DNA from: Siphonodentalium dalli
Taxonomy: Eukaryota > Mollusca > Scaphopoda > Gadilida > Siphonodentaliidae
Assembly: GCA_032622095.1 (NCBI GenBank)
Contig: CP136063.1
Location: 39,904,106 to 39,968,105, forward strand
DNA: 64,000 nt
Direction of reading: 5' to 3'
The position numbers were made by a program, and so were the translations under genes. This document shows positions 22,975-36,820 of this stretch, piece by piece (the stretch's first letter is position 1; each line of letters opens with the position of its first letter). The notes under the pieces were generated by a model. That model saw nothing but the letters and a program-made list of their open reading frames with translations, had not been told where the DNA came from and searched no databases.

Positions 22975-23520
22975 ATATAAGACAGCATAGTTAATTTTAT
23001 TCATCAATCACAACTTATAAGCGGTTGCAAGGCAAGCTGGTGCAATATTTACCATTTTTCATGCTGTGGTCTCAATTTTGGCAGCCAATGTGAGCCAAAG
23101 TGACAATTTTAATACCATTGAGTCGGAATACTCATAAAAAATAGAATGCATCACTTACAATTACACAGTCCTGTCCATATTTGATGAAATATGACTAGAA
23201 TCCCAAATTATGATTGTTTTGTGAAATGTTATACCGCGTTCTGTAAACTCGAATTTTTGAATGATTGGAAGGGTGGGGAGCCCACTTATGGCCTAATTTA
23301 TTACCACAACGGGCTGTTAACATGCAAAATACAAAATAAAGTCACAATTCTCAACTAGTTCGAAACTGCAAAAACTTATCTTAAAGATATCGGTAAAAAC
23401 GTAACATTTTCCACTTCCGGTCGCCATTTTGGCTACCATCTTTGGCGGCGAGTACCACTTTTAGCATAAAAAGGTGGCTTTATGTCTGTGCTTCACAAAA
23501 ATGTATACTTATGTATACAC
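22975..23520. other. Spacer; nothing recognised
   Basis: No long open frame. The end has a small palindrome GTATACTTATGTATAC just before the tandem units start. Confidence 0.4.
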
Positions 23521-26500
23521 TAGGGGGTTGTCCGTCACAAAATGACGGGGTATATAAATTATCTTTGTTATTTTCTAGTGTCCGCGTTCATGGACACATG
23601 GAATGGTCATGCTTCTCCGTTTTGTTACTGGATGCGCGTTGGAACACTTTACTTCACTAAAACTGCATTTCTACAGACCCAGTCCACATATGCGCTTGCA
23701 CATATTGAACGAAACAAAATCAGTATATTATTTAAATACTATGCACCAACTGAAACATACTCAATTCAGGAGCCTACATTCGGGAGCTTGCTGCACATTT
23801 TGAACGGACCCCCTTTGGAACCTGTGTTCAGCATGCCGCCTAATGATCACACGCCTGCACTGCGTGGCCCGTTTGTATGAATACTTTATTTCAATAAAAC
23901 TGTATTTTTACCCCCACCCCCATCTCCCCAACCCATGTATATGCATGCACATATGGAACGCAACAATAAACATATTTTACTTTATCTATACTAATTGAAA
24001 CAGGCTCAATTCGGAATCTTTATTTAGAGGGGGAGGGGCCTACAGCCCCTTTCTGAGCTTCGCGCACATTATATGATCTTAAACTGCGTGAGCTTCGCGC
24101 ACATATAGGGAGCTTGCAGCACATTTTAAACGGACCCTGCATTCAACATGCAGCCTATTGATCACACGCCCTGCACTGCGTGGCCCATTTGTATGAACAC
24201 TTTATTTCAATAAAACTGTATTTTTGCCCCCACCATCATCTCCCCAACCCACGTATATGCATGCACATATATGGAACGCAACAATCAAGATATTTTACTT
24301 AATCTATACTAACTGAAACAGGCTCAATTCGGAACCTTTATTTAGCGGGGGAGGGGCATGCAGCCCCTTTGTGAGCTTCGCGCACATTATATTAATTTAA
24401 ACTGCGTGCGCTTCGCGCATTGTGATCTTTTAAACATTTATTCTTGTATCAGATTTGCACTCAACCGAAAGATTAAAAGAGCATTAGTTAGCGTCGGCAG
24501 TATTGTTTATACTGTATGCCCTATTATTAGGCCTGTCCCGGGAATGTGCTTTTTCCAACTGAGTTCCGGCGAATTTACTGAGTTCACGGTACCCACTGGC
24601 GGGAGGTCAGACTGTGTCCATTCGCCATCTTCCGTGTATACCGGCACTCCTTCGATTCCACACTCAATGCACAACTTTCGTATCAAAGACAGCATTCTTT
24701 ACTTATGTTCAAACCCAACTGGCAAATTAAAATACCATATTAGCACCCATTCCCAACGACGAACGTTCGAGTCTTGACTCTGCACACCACTACATCCACC
24801 CATTCCCAACGACGGTAGAACGTTCGAATCTTGACTCTACACCTCACTATACATGCACTTCCGCGACAAAATCAACATTCGTTACCTAAATTCACACTGA
24901 ACCTGAACTGACACATTAATTTAGCGCCTATTTCCAACAACGCTTTGGTAGAGCGCATGGAAGTTTCGCCTACAACAGCAAAGCAAGTGTGGGTTTGCGT
25001 GCGACGTCAATGACGTCATTTCGACAAACGTCATAAGAAATAGTGTCTACTTGAGTGCAAATGCTGCATTTGGGGACCATGTTAGATCTCAGGTTTGCTT
25101 TGACCAATCGGCGTGAAATTTGGTGAGTCATCTTCTAAGACACAGTATAGGCAATGGTACAAATTTGGGCAACATTGCACGCATAATTGAAAAGTTATAC
25201 ACACACACACACAGACGACGTGTTTTATATATATAGACTAGGGGGTTGCCCGTCACAAAATGACGGGTATATGAATGTTCTTTGTTATTTTCTAGTGTCC
25301 GCGTTCATGGACACATGGAATGGTCATGCTTCTCCCTTTTGTCACTGGATGCGCGTTGGAACACTTTATTTCACTAAAACTGTATTTCTACACACCCAGT
25401 CTACATATGCGCATGCACATATTGAACGAAACAAAATCAGTATATTATTTAAATACTACTATGCACCAACTGAAACATACTCAATTCAGGAGCCTTCACC
25501 CGGGAGCTTGTTGCACATTTTGAACGGACCAACTTTGGAACCTGTATTCCGCATGCCGCCTAATTATCATACGCCTGCTCTGTGCGATCCATTTGTATGA
25601 ACACTTTTCAATACAATTTTTTACCCCCACCCCATCTCCCCAACCCATGTATATGCATGCACATATGGAACGCAACAATCAAAATATTGTACTTTATCTA
25701 TACTGAAACAGGCTCAATTCGGGAGACTTTATTTAGCGGGGAGGGGTCTACAGCCCCTTTCTGAGCATAGCGCACATTATATGATCTTAAACTGCGTGAG
25801 CTTCGTGCACATATAGGGATCTTGCAGCACATATTAAACGGACCCCTTTGGAACCTGTATTCAGCATGCAGCCTACTGACCACACGCCCTGCACTGCGCG
25901 GCCCATTTGTATGAACACTTTAATTCAATAAAACTGTATTTTTGGCCCCACCATCATCTCCCTACCCACGTATATGCATGCACACATGGAAAGCAACAAT
26001 CAAGATATTCTACTAACTGAAACAGGCTCTATTCGGAACCTTTATTTAGCGGGGAGGGGTCTGCAGCCCCTTAGTGAGCTTCGCGCACATTATATGAATT
26101 TAAACTGCGTGGGCTTCGCGCACATTGTGATCTTTTAAACATTTAGTCTTTTATCAGATTTGCACTCAACCGAAAGATTAAAAGAACATTAATTAGCGTC
26201 GGCAATATTGTTTACACTGTAGGCCCTATTATTAGGCCTGGCCCGGGAATGTGATTTTTCTAACTCAGTTTGGCGAATTTACTGAGTTCACGGTACCCAC
26301 TGGCGGGAGGTCAGACTGTCCATTCGCCATCTTCCGTGTATACCGGTACTCCTTCGATACTACATTCAATGCACAACTTTCGTATCAAAGACAGCATTAT
26401 TTACTTATGTTTAAACCCAACTGGCAAATCAAAATACCATATTAGCACCCATACCCAACGACGAACGTTCGAGTCTTGAATCTGCACGCCACTACATCCA

Positions 26501-29500
26501 CCCATTCCCAACGACGGCAGAACGTTCGAGTCTTGACCTCACCCCACTATACATGCACTTCCGCGACAAAATCAACATTGGTTATCTAAATTCACAATGA
26601 ACCCGAACTGACACATTAATTTAGCGCTTATTTCCAACAACGCTTTGGTTGAGCGCATGGAAGTTTCGCCTACAATAGCAAAGCAAGCGTTGTACTGCGT
26701 TCGACGTCAATGGCGTCATTTGGACAAACTTCATAAGAAATAGTGTCTACTTGAGTGCAGATACTGCATTTGGGGACCATATTAGATCTCAGGTTTGCTT
26801 GCACCAATCGGCGTGAAATTTGGTGAGTCACCTTTTATGACACACTATAGGCCGTGGTACAAATTTGGGCCACATTGGACGCATGGTTAAAACGTTATAA
26901 ACGCGCCAAAAGCGTGACCGAGTTATACACACACACACACACAAACACAGACGACGGGTTTTATATATATAGACTAGGGGGTTGCCCGTCACAAAATGGC
27001 GGGTATATAAATGTTCTTTGTTATTTTCTAGTGTTCTCGTTCATGGACACATGTAATGGTCATGCTTATCTTTTTTGTTACTGGATGCGCGTTGGAACAC
27101 TTTATTTTACTAAAACTATTTCTACATACCCAGTCCACATATACGCATGCACATATTGAACGTAACACAATCAGTATATTATTTAAATGCTACAATGCCC
27201 CAACTGAAACATACTCAATTCAGGAACCTTCATTCATGCTTCACGTTTTGAACGGACCCCCTTTGTAACCTGTATTCAGCATGCCGCCTAATGAGCACAT
27301 CACGCCTGCACTGCGCGGCCCATTTGTATGAACACTTCATTTCAATAAAACTGTATTTTTACCCCCACCCCCATCCCCCCAACCCATGTATATGCATGCA
27401 CATATGGAACGGAACAATCAAAAATAGTTTACTTTATCTATACTGAAACAGGCTAAATTCGGGAGACTTTATTTAGCGGGGGAAGGGCCTACAGTCCCTT
27501 TCTGCGCTTCGCGCACATTATATGATCTTAAACTGCGTGAGCTTCGCGCAGATATAGGGAGCTTGCAGCACATTTTAAACGGACCCCTTTGGAACCTGTA
27601 TTCAGCATGCAGCCTAATGATCACACGCCCTGCACTACGCGGCCCATTTGTATGTTTCAATCAAACTGTAATTTAGCCCCCACCATCATCTCCCCAACCA
27701 CGTATATGCATGCACATATGGAACGCAAAAATCAAGATATTTTACTTTATCTATAGGGCCTACTGACTGAAACAGGCTCTATTCGGAACCTTTATTTAGC
27801 GGGGGAGGGGTCTGCATCCCCTTAGTGAGCTTCGTGCACATTATATTAATTTAAACTGCGTGCGCTTCGCGCATTGTGATCTTTTAAACATTTATTCTTT
27901 TATCAGATTTGCACTCAACCGAAAGATTAAAAGAACATTAATTAGCGTCGCAGTATTGTTTACACTGTAGGCCCTATTATTAGGCCTGTCCCGGGAATGT
28001 TATTTTTCTAACTCAGTTTGGCGAATGTACTGAGTTCACAGAACCCACTGGCGGGAGGCCAGACTGTCCATTCGCCATCTTCCGTGTATACCGGTATACT
28101 CCTTCGATTCCACACTCAATGCACAACTTTCGTATCAAAGACAGCATTCTTTACTTATGTTCAAACCCAACTGGCAAATTAAAATACCATATTAGCACCC
28201 ATTCCCAACGACGAACGTTCGATCATTGACTCTGCGTCCCACTACATGTACATCCACCCATTCCCATCGGCGGTAGAACGTTCGAGTCTTGACTCAACAC
28301 CCCACTATACATGCACTTCCGCGACAAAATCAACATTCGTTACCTAAATTCACACTGAACATGAACTGACACATTAATTTAGCGCCTATTTCCAACAACG
28401 CTTTGGTAGAGCGCATGGAAGTGAAAGCCTACAATAGCAAAGCAAGTGTGGGTTTGCGTGCGACGTCAATGACGTCATTTCGACAAACGTCATAAGAAAT
28501 AGTGTCTATACTTGAGTGCAAATACTGCATTTGGGGACCCTGTTATATCTCAGGTTTGCTTTGACCAATCGGCGTGAAATTTGGTGAGTCATCTTCTAAG
28601 ACACAGTATAGGCAATGGTACAAATTTGGGCAACATTGCACGCATGATTGAAAAGTTATAAGCGCGCCAAAAGCGTGACCGAGTTATATACACACAGACA
28701 GATACACACACACACACACAGACGACGGGTTTTATATATATAGACTAGGGGGTTGCCCGTCACAAAATGACGGGTATATAATTTTTCTTTGTTATTTTCT
28801 AGTGTCCGCGTTCATGGACACATGAAATTGTCATGTTTCTCCTTTTTGTTACTGGATGCGCATTGCAACACTTTATTTCACTAAAACTGTATTTCTACAC
28901 ACCCAGTCCACATATATATGCGCAACGAAACAAAATCAGTATATTATTTAAATACTATGCAACAACTGAAACATACTCAATTCAGGAGCTTACATTCGGA
29001 AGCTTGCTGCATATTTTGAACGGACCCCCTTTGGAACCTGTATTCAGCATGCCGCCTAATGATCACACGCCTGCACTGCGCGGCCCGTTTGTATGAACAC
29101 TTTATTTCAATAAAACTGTATTTTTACCCCCACCCCCATCTCCCCGACCCATGTATATGCATGCACATATGGAACGCAACAATCAAAATATTTTACTTTA
29201 TCTATACTAACTGAAACAGGCTCAATTCGGAATCTTTATTTAGAGGGGAGGAGCCTATGTACAGCCCCTTTCTGCGCTTCGCGCACATTATATGATCTTA
29301 AACTGCGTGAGCTTCGCGCACATAAATAGGGAGCTTGCAGCACATTTTAAACGGACCCTGTATTCAACATGCAGCCTATTGATCACACGCCCTGCACTGC
29401 GTGGCCCATTTGTATGAACACTTTATTTCAATAAAACTGTATGTTTGCCCCCACCATCATCTCCCCAACCCACGTATATGCATGCACATATATGGAACGC

Positions 29501-30474
29501 AACAATCGAGATATTTTACTTAATCTATACTGACTGAAACAGGCTCAATTCTGAACCTTTATTTAGCGGGGTAGGGGCCTGCAGCCCCTTTATGAGCTTC
29601 GCGCACATTATATGAATTTAAAACGCGTGCGCTTCGCGCATTGTGATCTTTTAAACATTTATTCTTGTATCAGATTTGCACTCAACCGAAAGATTAAAAG
29701 AGCATTAATTAGCGTCGGCAGTATTGTTTACAATGTAGGCCCTATTATTAGGCCTGTCCCGGGAATGTGCTTTTTTCAACTGAGTTCCGGCGAATTTACT
29801 GAGTTCACGGTACCCACTGGGTACCGCCTACCCACGTTTTTCCGGTACTCCTTCGATTCCACACTCAATGCACAACTTTCGTATCAAAGACAGCATTCTT
29901 TACTTGTGTTCAAACCCAACTGGCAAATTAAAATACCATATTAGCACCCATTCCCAACGACGAACGTTCGAGTCTTGGCTCTGCAAACCACTACATCCAC
30001 CCATTCCCAACGACGGTAGAACGTTCGAGTTTTGACTCTACACCCCACTATACATGCACTTCCGCGACAAAATCAACATTCGTTACCTAAATTCACACTG
30101 AACCTGAACTGACACATTAATTTCCAACAACGCTTTGGTAGAGCGCATGGAAGTTTCGCCTACAATAGCAAAGCAAGTATTGGTTTGTGTTCGACGTCAA
30201 TGACGTCATTTCGACAAACGTCATAAGAAATAGTGTCTACTTGAGTGCAAATGCTGCATTTGGGGACCATGTTAGATCTCAGGTTTGCTTTAACCAATCG
30301 GCGTGAAATTTGGTGAGTCACCTTTTATGACACACTATAGGTCGGGGTACAAATTTGGGCCACATAGGACGCATGGTTGAAAAGTTATAAACGCGCCAAA
30401 AGCGTGACCGAGTTATACACACACAGACAGATACACACACACACACACAGACGACGGGTTTTATATATATAGAT
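23521..30474 (+). repeat. Four tandem ~1.7-kb composite units with microsatellite joints
   Basis: Unit starts (TAGGGGGTTG) are at 23521, 25239, 26975 and 28746; the last unit ends near 30474. Each unit begins with a hairpin CCCGTCACAAAATGACGGG (first and third copies have variants). It then contains a ~330-bp subrepeat twice (TTTCAATAAAACTGTATTTT, CCCCATCTCCCCAACCCA, GTATATGCATGCACATAT), a CTTCGCGCACATTATAT segment, a CCATTCCCAACGACG segment and a GACGTCAATGACGTCATTT palindrome. It closes with an (AC)n tract and GACGACGGGTTTTATATATA. Frames of 60-139 codons recur at matching places but shift between units. Units with a terminal hairpin, internal tandem repeats and a microsatellite recall molluscan Helentron-type elements, but I cannot confirm termini. 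Confidence 0.9.
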
Positions 30475-31146
30475 ATGACAGGATATTATCATCAAATTGC
30501 AACAAACTGACTTAACGGGAAAGGACGCCATCTTGAATTACAAAAATGCTCAAAGCGGATTTCAGCGGACTTTGGATATGTTATAGAGGAGATCTTCCTC
30601 TTCAAAATGATATATAAACCAATTTAGTCCGAATTCATTCTAGGTTGAGCCTAAACGTTTAGTTTATCGACCAGACTACCGAGGTGAATACTGTATTACC
30701 GTAACCGGTATGTATTATATTCAAATTGTCAGCATATATATACATTAGTAGTCAAAAGCAAGCTCATGCGAACAACATATGCCTTGTCAAGAATGCAATG
30801 GCGCAAAAGGAACGCGCAAACGCTCGGCGCGAAATAATCGGCCAGTCTACATGGTACAATAAGCTATATATTGTGACATTGTTCTATAGTATCCTCCGCT
30901 GTCAAAAAACACTTTTTTTGGGACAGAAACATTTTTATATTCATTTGCGGATAGGACCAGACGGTTGCTTAACATTACTGTAACAATGTTCTCAATCGGC
31001 TTTTCGATATATTGAATTCCCCGCATGGTATTTTCTGTTATCTTTAGTCAAGTGATTACAGCTAGCAATGGATTCCGAACGAAATAACTAGAGAGCCAGT
31101 TAAAACACCACCAACAATGGCGACCAACAATGATACTAGAGACCCA
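30475..31146. other. Spacer; nothing recognised
   Basis: An 85-codon frame at 30726-30983 has no family features. Otherwise unique-looking sequence. Confidence 0.4.
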
Positions 31147-31399
31147 GTTATTAGTCCAGACGTCAGCAGATACAGAACTTCTTCGACATAAACTTGCTCA
31201 CAACTTTGTCAGATCTTCAGGCATCAGTGTCTAAACAATGATATTATATATGTATATAACTCTCCCTTACCAGATAGAAGACGTCACACATACAGAGTAT
31301 AGCACCTAGTGGATACAGCACCAGCAGTTAATGCACCAGTGACATTAATCAGCTACAGATGATTATGATGCCAACAACAACAACAACAAAACGGGCTCT

Positions 31400-32330
31400 A
31401 TTTTAGGAGTTAGTTCAACCGGTCACCAAGAAAATTTCCACGTGTTGCCTGTTGTGGGGGACTACAGTGCGGTCCATGCAAGGGTGGATGTAATTTCTGA
31501 AAGTGTTGCAATTTTTTTCTATTCATGGTTTTTAATTGAATTAAGCCTAAAATTACCATAAACTGAAAACTCAAACTACAGATGACAGTTTATGTCATTT
31601 TGGCATTATTTTCCTTCAAAATCTTAGTAATAGATATATTATTCCACATCGCCACACAAGATTTTGGAAAATAAATACTATTTTCGAAAAAAAAAAACAT
31701 TTAAGGGTTTTTTTTGGGCAAATATTTGCTTTCGTTTCAATTTATTTCTGAAACTGATGGCACACAGCTTGTAATCTCCCTAATGAATTCCTTGTGTCAA
31801 AGCGTAATAAATTTCTACAATAAACTGGGAAGTCATATTGCCAGATACAAACTTCAGATAGTGCCTCTAATGATTATTGTTTGTAAAAAATATAACCCTC
31901 CCCCCTAAAATTAGAATATTGTCATTTTTTGCAGTTTCGTTAAAAAGACGCTTGTTCTGTAATATTACAATGGAAATACACCCGTACCCGATCTCACCGT
32001 GTTCACAATGTCACCGTAGGGTCAAGTTAGTACCGGGCTGTAGCTTTAAACCAAACCCTTGGATTACATATAAATATTAAAGACGGCTTCTACATCCAAT
32101 AAGCGAAATCAGACCATACGGATGTGATCAATTTATATTTAGTTGCAGGACTTAAAACCCAAGTTTGAACAACTTTTGTATGTCTAGCAGTTCATCCACA
32201 ACTGAAAAAAGTTAACTTTCATAGTTTCGTAAAGTAATATAATCCTGAGTTATAGGAATTTACATGTACAACAAGCACTTAACTTGCAATATTATTTTGT
32301 TGTGTGAAAAAGTTATTTTTCGCCATCATT
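31400..32330 (+). repeat. Left long inverted repeat
   Basis: Pairs with 35510-36415. Shared blocks include GCAAATATTTGCTTTCGTTT, CGCTTGTTNTGTAATATNAC, TCAGACCATACGGATGTGAT and TTAGTTGCAGGACNTAA. Near its outer edge it encodes the same STGHQENFHVLPVVGDY peptide as the orphan fragment at 5.4 kb. Differences from the right arm are scattered, so the element is not new. Confidence 0.9.
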
Positions 32331-32643
32331 CATCGTTATCCGCTTAAAATAACCATAAACCGAAAACTCGAACTAGCTATGACAAGTTATGGCTTTACGG
32401 CATTACTAATCATCATTATGTTAAAATAAAGATGTCATATGTCGTAGCTACAACACAAGCTCTAATAGTTATACTGATTTAAAAAAATACTCAATGAAGT
32501 GCATTTTTAGGGCTAAAATCAGCGTTCAATTCATTAATGTTTTCTAACTGATACTGCCCGCTTTGTAATTTTTCGGAAAATTACTGGTATCAAACCTTAA
32601 TAATTTGCTGCATTTAACTGGAGATTACAGTGATTCAATTGAA

Positions 32644-35440
32644 ATGGAGACGAGTCCTCTCAAATTAATTCCCGTTGACAAAAAGTGTAAACTTTCGTTG
32701 AATTTCAAACGGTGTTTAGTATGTCAGAAATTAAAAGACGATAATCTGCGGAAGGCTTCCGATTCTTGTTTGGGATCGTTTTCAGTTGCTCTGGATGTTC
32801 GTCGATCATCGTATGAAGAATATGGAATTGACCTTAAAGATCTCAACATAAGTTTGCATAAGAGTTGTTTCTCCAATCTCCAGTTTCACCAGTTCTTCGG
32901 ATCTCAGATTAGTCAAACAGCCCACATCCACGACTGTTGATCAGACAAATCCACAAGTTACAAAAGAATATTTCGACTTCAAAACTAGATGTCTTATATG
33001 CTAAAAGTTGTCTCACTTGGGAGTAAAGACATTAGTTCGGTCAGTACATTTACATCTTGCGAAACTACCGAACGATGTGCGAAGGAAAAGGAGGATGACA
33101 TAATGCAACGGCGTGTTGGGTTTGACTTTTCGAAGTTGATAGCACTTGAGGCAAGACATCACAGGTTGTGTCATAGTAAATATCTGCTGGAGACCACCAC
33201 CTCCAGTAACACGATTACCCCACACGATGTTGCACTGGAACATTTGATGGGTGTATTCTCCCGGAATTTGAAAAAGGTGTCACAAATGATATGAATCATC
33301 TACTATCAAAGTTCCTGGACATATTACGACAAATAGGCAAACCGAAGTGTAGCAAGGTCTACACTAAACAGAAACTGAAGGAAAGATTGAACTGAATTAC
33401 TCTGACAAAGTGTGATTTATTGATAAATAACGGAATAAACCTGAACTTGCGATCAGTAATCCCTTAATATACAGAATGCCACCAATGTCGCATCAAACAC
33501 CAGGGCTATGCTCAAGGAACTGCAGTTATCGTCCAGTACTACACATGTTTTTAACAAATTGAGAGAGACGGGTTGACAGTGCCAACCAATATGACATATG
33601 GGGCAGTGACAGCATCTGTAGGTGGATATAACCATGACGTGGTGAATATGGTGTTATATCAGGCAGCTGATCGCAGTAGGGTTGCTTCGGTGTGATTCCA
33701 AAGAAGGATGAACGCCAACCAGAAACCCATATTTCATTTGATAATACTATTCGTGTGTGTCCTAATCTCGGAGGGAAGCAACCGGGCCCAGTGCATCTAA
33801 CTGGAAAATGCGCATCCGTTGGTTCAACGTGTGTTCCAAAGAACATGCATACATGAGACAAAATCTATGTTCTCTTACACAATACCGAGTAAGTTATTCG
33901 ATGTACATTTTGAGAGAGGTAAATCGGAATATGTTCCTGGCTGGAGTGTATATCATGCTAGTGTCACTAATCGAATCAATGTGACGAAGACTAACATTGG
34001 ATGTTGTCCGATGGTTCCCGGTTCAGCGACTGATTTTGAAACGGTAGATACAACGACGAAACGATTTCAGAATTTGTTCAGGACTCTAGGACAGAATTGG
34101 TCTTATGTAGCATACGACGAAGCAACATACTGCAAGGCTCATATGATTGAATGGAGGAACCCTGATGAATTTGATAACGACGATGGTAGGGATGTACAGA
34201 GCTATGAAGTGGCTTCGAGGACATTGTTATAGCAGCTTGGTGCATGGTGGCGCCACTGTAAACCGGATTGTATGCGGAAAGTCGTATAACCGTGGAGTTC
34301 GTTTGCATAAGCTGATGAACAAAGCATTTGGACAGTTGAGGTGGAAGTCGTTTTAGACTGGCTTAGTTGCAACGAAGAACACATTGAACCGCCACATCTA
34401 ATTGACCATGATAATGTGTTGCGTGAAATTGGGACACCAGCAGAAATGATTCCTCTGGATTTCATGCGTAAACATGTAAACTACGCCCGGTGGGGGCCAT
34501 AGTCAATGTAGCGGAGTCGAGGCTAATGTTCGAGAAGAAACTGCATATAGCATTTGTCGTATTTCCGAAAGACACATGCCAGCCTTTCTCTGAAGTTTGG
34601 CATGCTATGGCCATAAAACAATCCATAAATATGGACTGTGGTAAATATCGGAATTTGTGTTGCCAGTCTGCAGCTCTAAACCGGTTCTATCTCACGCCCC
34701 ATTCAAAATCCTCAGTTGCGTTGCAAACTTTGGAAATGAGTGGAATGCATGACTCGAACAGAACTTCACAAAATAAACATGGTCAACTTGTTATCCAATA
34801 ATTGGTCCCTAAAGATACCATTGTTATTGCCGCATGGCCAGCAAGTGTTTCTTGTGGGTGGATTTCCAGATTCAAAGAAATTAATGTTTTTTATCAATGT
34901 ATGGAAATTGAAATGGTTCAGAACATTGAAAGATCACCCAGAACTGATCCCGGCGTTTACGCAGATGGGGGAGGACCCGACTCGCATTCCGAATCATATG
35001 AGGGAAACATTTGTGTCTCTTGTTTCTTTATCCCAACCGTGATTTGACATCCCTGGATGACTTGCGCTACGAAGAACGTGAGAATCGACAAAATGCCACC
35101 GACCATGGACTCATTCAATTCGCACCCAAAACGCGTTAACCATCGAACGTATATATGGACTCATGCTCTTTTCCCAATGTTGTTGCTGCCATTACCACCA
35201 CCCAAATGGCTGGATACTTAATAATTCTAATGGGCACCTTGTTCCGGAAATGATGTCACTCGCTCCAGCTCCGACTGCCGTTCTCGAACTCAACATATGC
35301 AAGTGCGATTCCGATTGCAGTACATGACGTTGCCGTTGTAGGAACGAGGATGTTCAATGCACCGATGCATGTGGCTGCGATCAATAACTGTGTGACAATA
35401 AATGTACGAGTGACGGAGAAGTGAGCGATGAGAAAAGTTT
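32644..35440 (+). pseudogene. Broken Cys-rich orphan protein with C-terminal CXC-like domain
   Basis: Starting at an ATG at 32644, frames separated by frameshifts and stops can be followed. The N-terminal part has C-x2-C and H-x3-C motifs (KRCLVCQKL, LHKSCFSNL). Next come FDFKTRCLIC and EARHHRLCHSKYL, then a middle part (33819-34360), a segment with FEKKLHIAFVVFPKDTCQPF, an HRTYIWTHALFP motif, NGHLVPEMMSLAPAP, and a Cys-rich end (ICKCDSDC..RCRCRNEDVQC, ACGC). From memory this order matches a large set of uncharacterised proteins with Tesmin/TSO1-like CXC ends that are multicopy in cnidarian, fish and mollusc genomes. At least six disruptions, including stops within the CXC part, make this copy dead. 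Its biochemical role is unknown; CXC motifs bind DNA in other proteins. Confidence 0.7.
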
Positions 35441-35509
35441 ATAGCATAACCAACTAGTTTTATTTCGTACCAATTACTATTTGCACATGTTATTTTACTT
35501 AGTGGCGAA

Positions 35510-36415
35510 AAATTTAATTTTTCCCAAAAAACAAAATGATTATATTGCCATTTCAGTGCTTGTTGTGAATGTAAATTCTTACAACTCAGGATTATATCAC
35601 ATTACAAAACTATGGCAGTTAACTTTTTCAGTTGCTGTATGAACTTTTAGACATTCAGAAGTTGTTCAAACTTGAGCGTTATGTCCTGCAACTAAATATA
35701 ATATGATCACATCCGTATGGTCTGATTTCACTTATTGAATGGTGGAGGCCGTCTTGAATATTTATATGCAATCACTAGGTTTAACTTAAAGCTACAACTC
35801 GGTACTAATTTGACCCTCCGTTGACATTGTGATAACGGTAAGATCGAGTACGGGTGTATTTCCATTGTGATATTACATAACAAGCGTCTTATGATCAAAA
35901 ATGGCAATTTTCTCATTTTTGGGGGGAGGTTTATATTTTTTACAAAAAATAGTCATTCAAGGCATTATCCAGAGTTTTGTTCTGGCAATTTGACTTCCCA
36001 GTTTATCGTAGAAAATTATTACGCTTTAACATTCGGAATTAAGTAGGGAAATTACAAGCTGTGTGCTATCAGTTTCAGAAATAAATTGAAACGAAAGCAA
36101 ATATTTGCCCAAAAAACGCACTTAAATAATTTGTTTTCGAAAATAGTATTTATTTTCCAAAATCTTGTAAGGCGATGTGAAATACTATCTCTATTACTAA
36201 CATTTTAAAAGGAAATAATGCCAATCTGTCATCTGTAGTTTGAAATATCAGTTTATGGTTATTTTAAGCTTTATTCAATCAAAAACCATGAATAAAAAAA
36301 AATTGCAACACTTTCAGAAATTACATCCACCCTTACATGAACCGCAATGTAGTTCCCCACAACAGGCAATAGGCGGACATTTTCTTGGTGGCCGGTTGAA
36401 CAGAATCTAAAAAAA
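35510..36415 (-). repeat. Right long inverted repeat
   Basis: Reverse complement of the left arm with scattered changes. Its outer edge again encodes the STGHQENVRLLPVVGNY variant of the shared peptide when read on the minus strand. Confidence 0.9.
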
Positions 36416-36442
36416 AAATCCTGGCGTCTGGACTATTAGTTA

Positions 36443-36820
36443 CCGGGGTATCCCTTTGGGAAATATTAAAGTTTAACATATCAAATGATAGGTTGTATAG
36501 GTTGTAATTGCTGAACTTTATATCGGAACATTTCCCGTATGTACTTGTTTTTATTCCACACCCATTGACGTGAGTCACATGTATTCAACGGAATCCCAGC
36601 CATTGAATACGTATTAGTGTATACCTCTAGTGGAATACAAGCCGGAACTATTCTTGTTGACGTTGTCGCCAAGAAAGATGACGTACATTACGTCGATCAT
36701 CCGCTTCCGGTGATCCCCCCATAATTACTGGTTATTTGTCAGACTTAAATCACAATAAAGGTAGCTATAGTAACAATGCAGGTGACATGCATGGATTGGA
36801 CTGAACGGTGTAGAATAAAT
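36443..36820. other. Spacer; nothing recognised
   Basis: Contains an isolated GTTACCGGGGTAT phrase near 36440 that matches the MITE interior; no open frame of note. Confidence 0.4.

Larger units (their letters stand above)
31147..36442 (+). mobile_element. 5.3-kb element with ~0.9-kb inverted repeats and a CXC orphan gene
   Basis: Long inverted arms (about 31400-32330 and 35510-36415) match at well over 80 percent by eye. Outside them a short inverted pair, TTAGTCCAGACGTCAG at about 31150 and CTGGCGTCTGGACTA at about 36422, suggests the outer ends, with about 230 bp extra in the left arm. No target duplication could be fixed. Between the arms is a single, broken, plus-strand gene. Long inverted repeats around one gene are what a cut-and-paste DNA transposon would show. 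I cannot assign it to a named superfamily: no DDE signature is visible in the broken frames. Confidence 0.75.

Noticed and set aside
23442-29944. Recurrent 60-139-codon frames in the 1.7-kb units as a conserved small protein
   Set aside because: Corresponding frames shift and lose starts between units, as expected for non-coding sequence copied recently.
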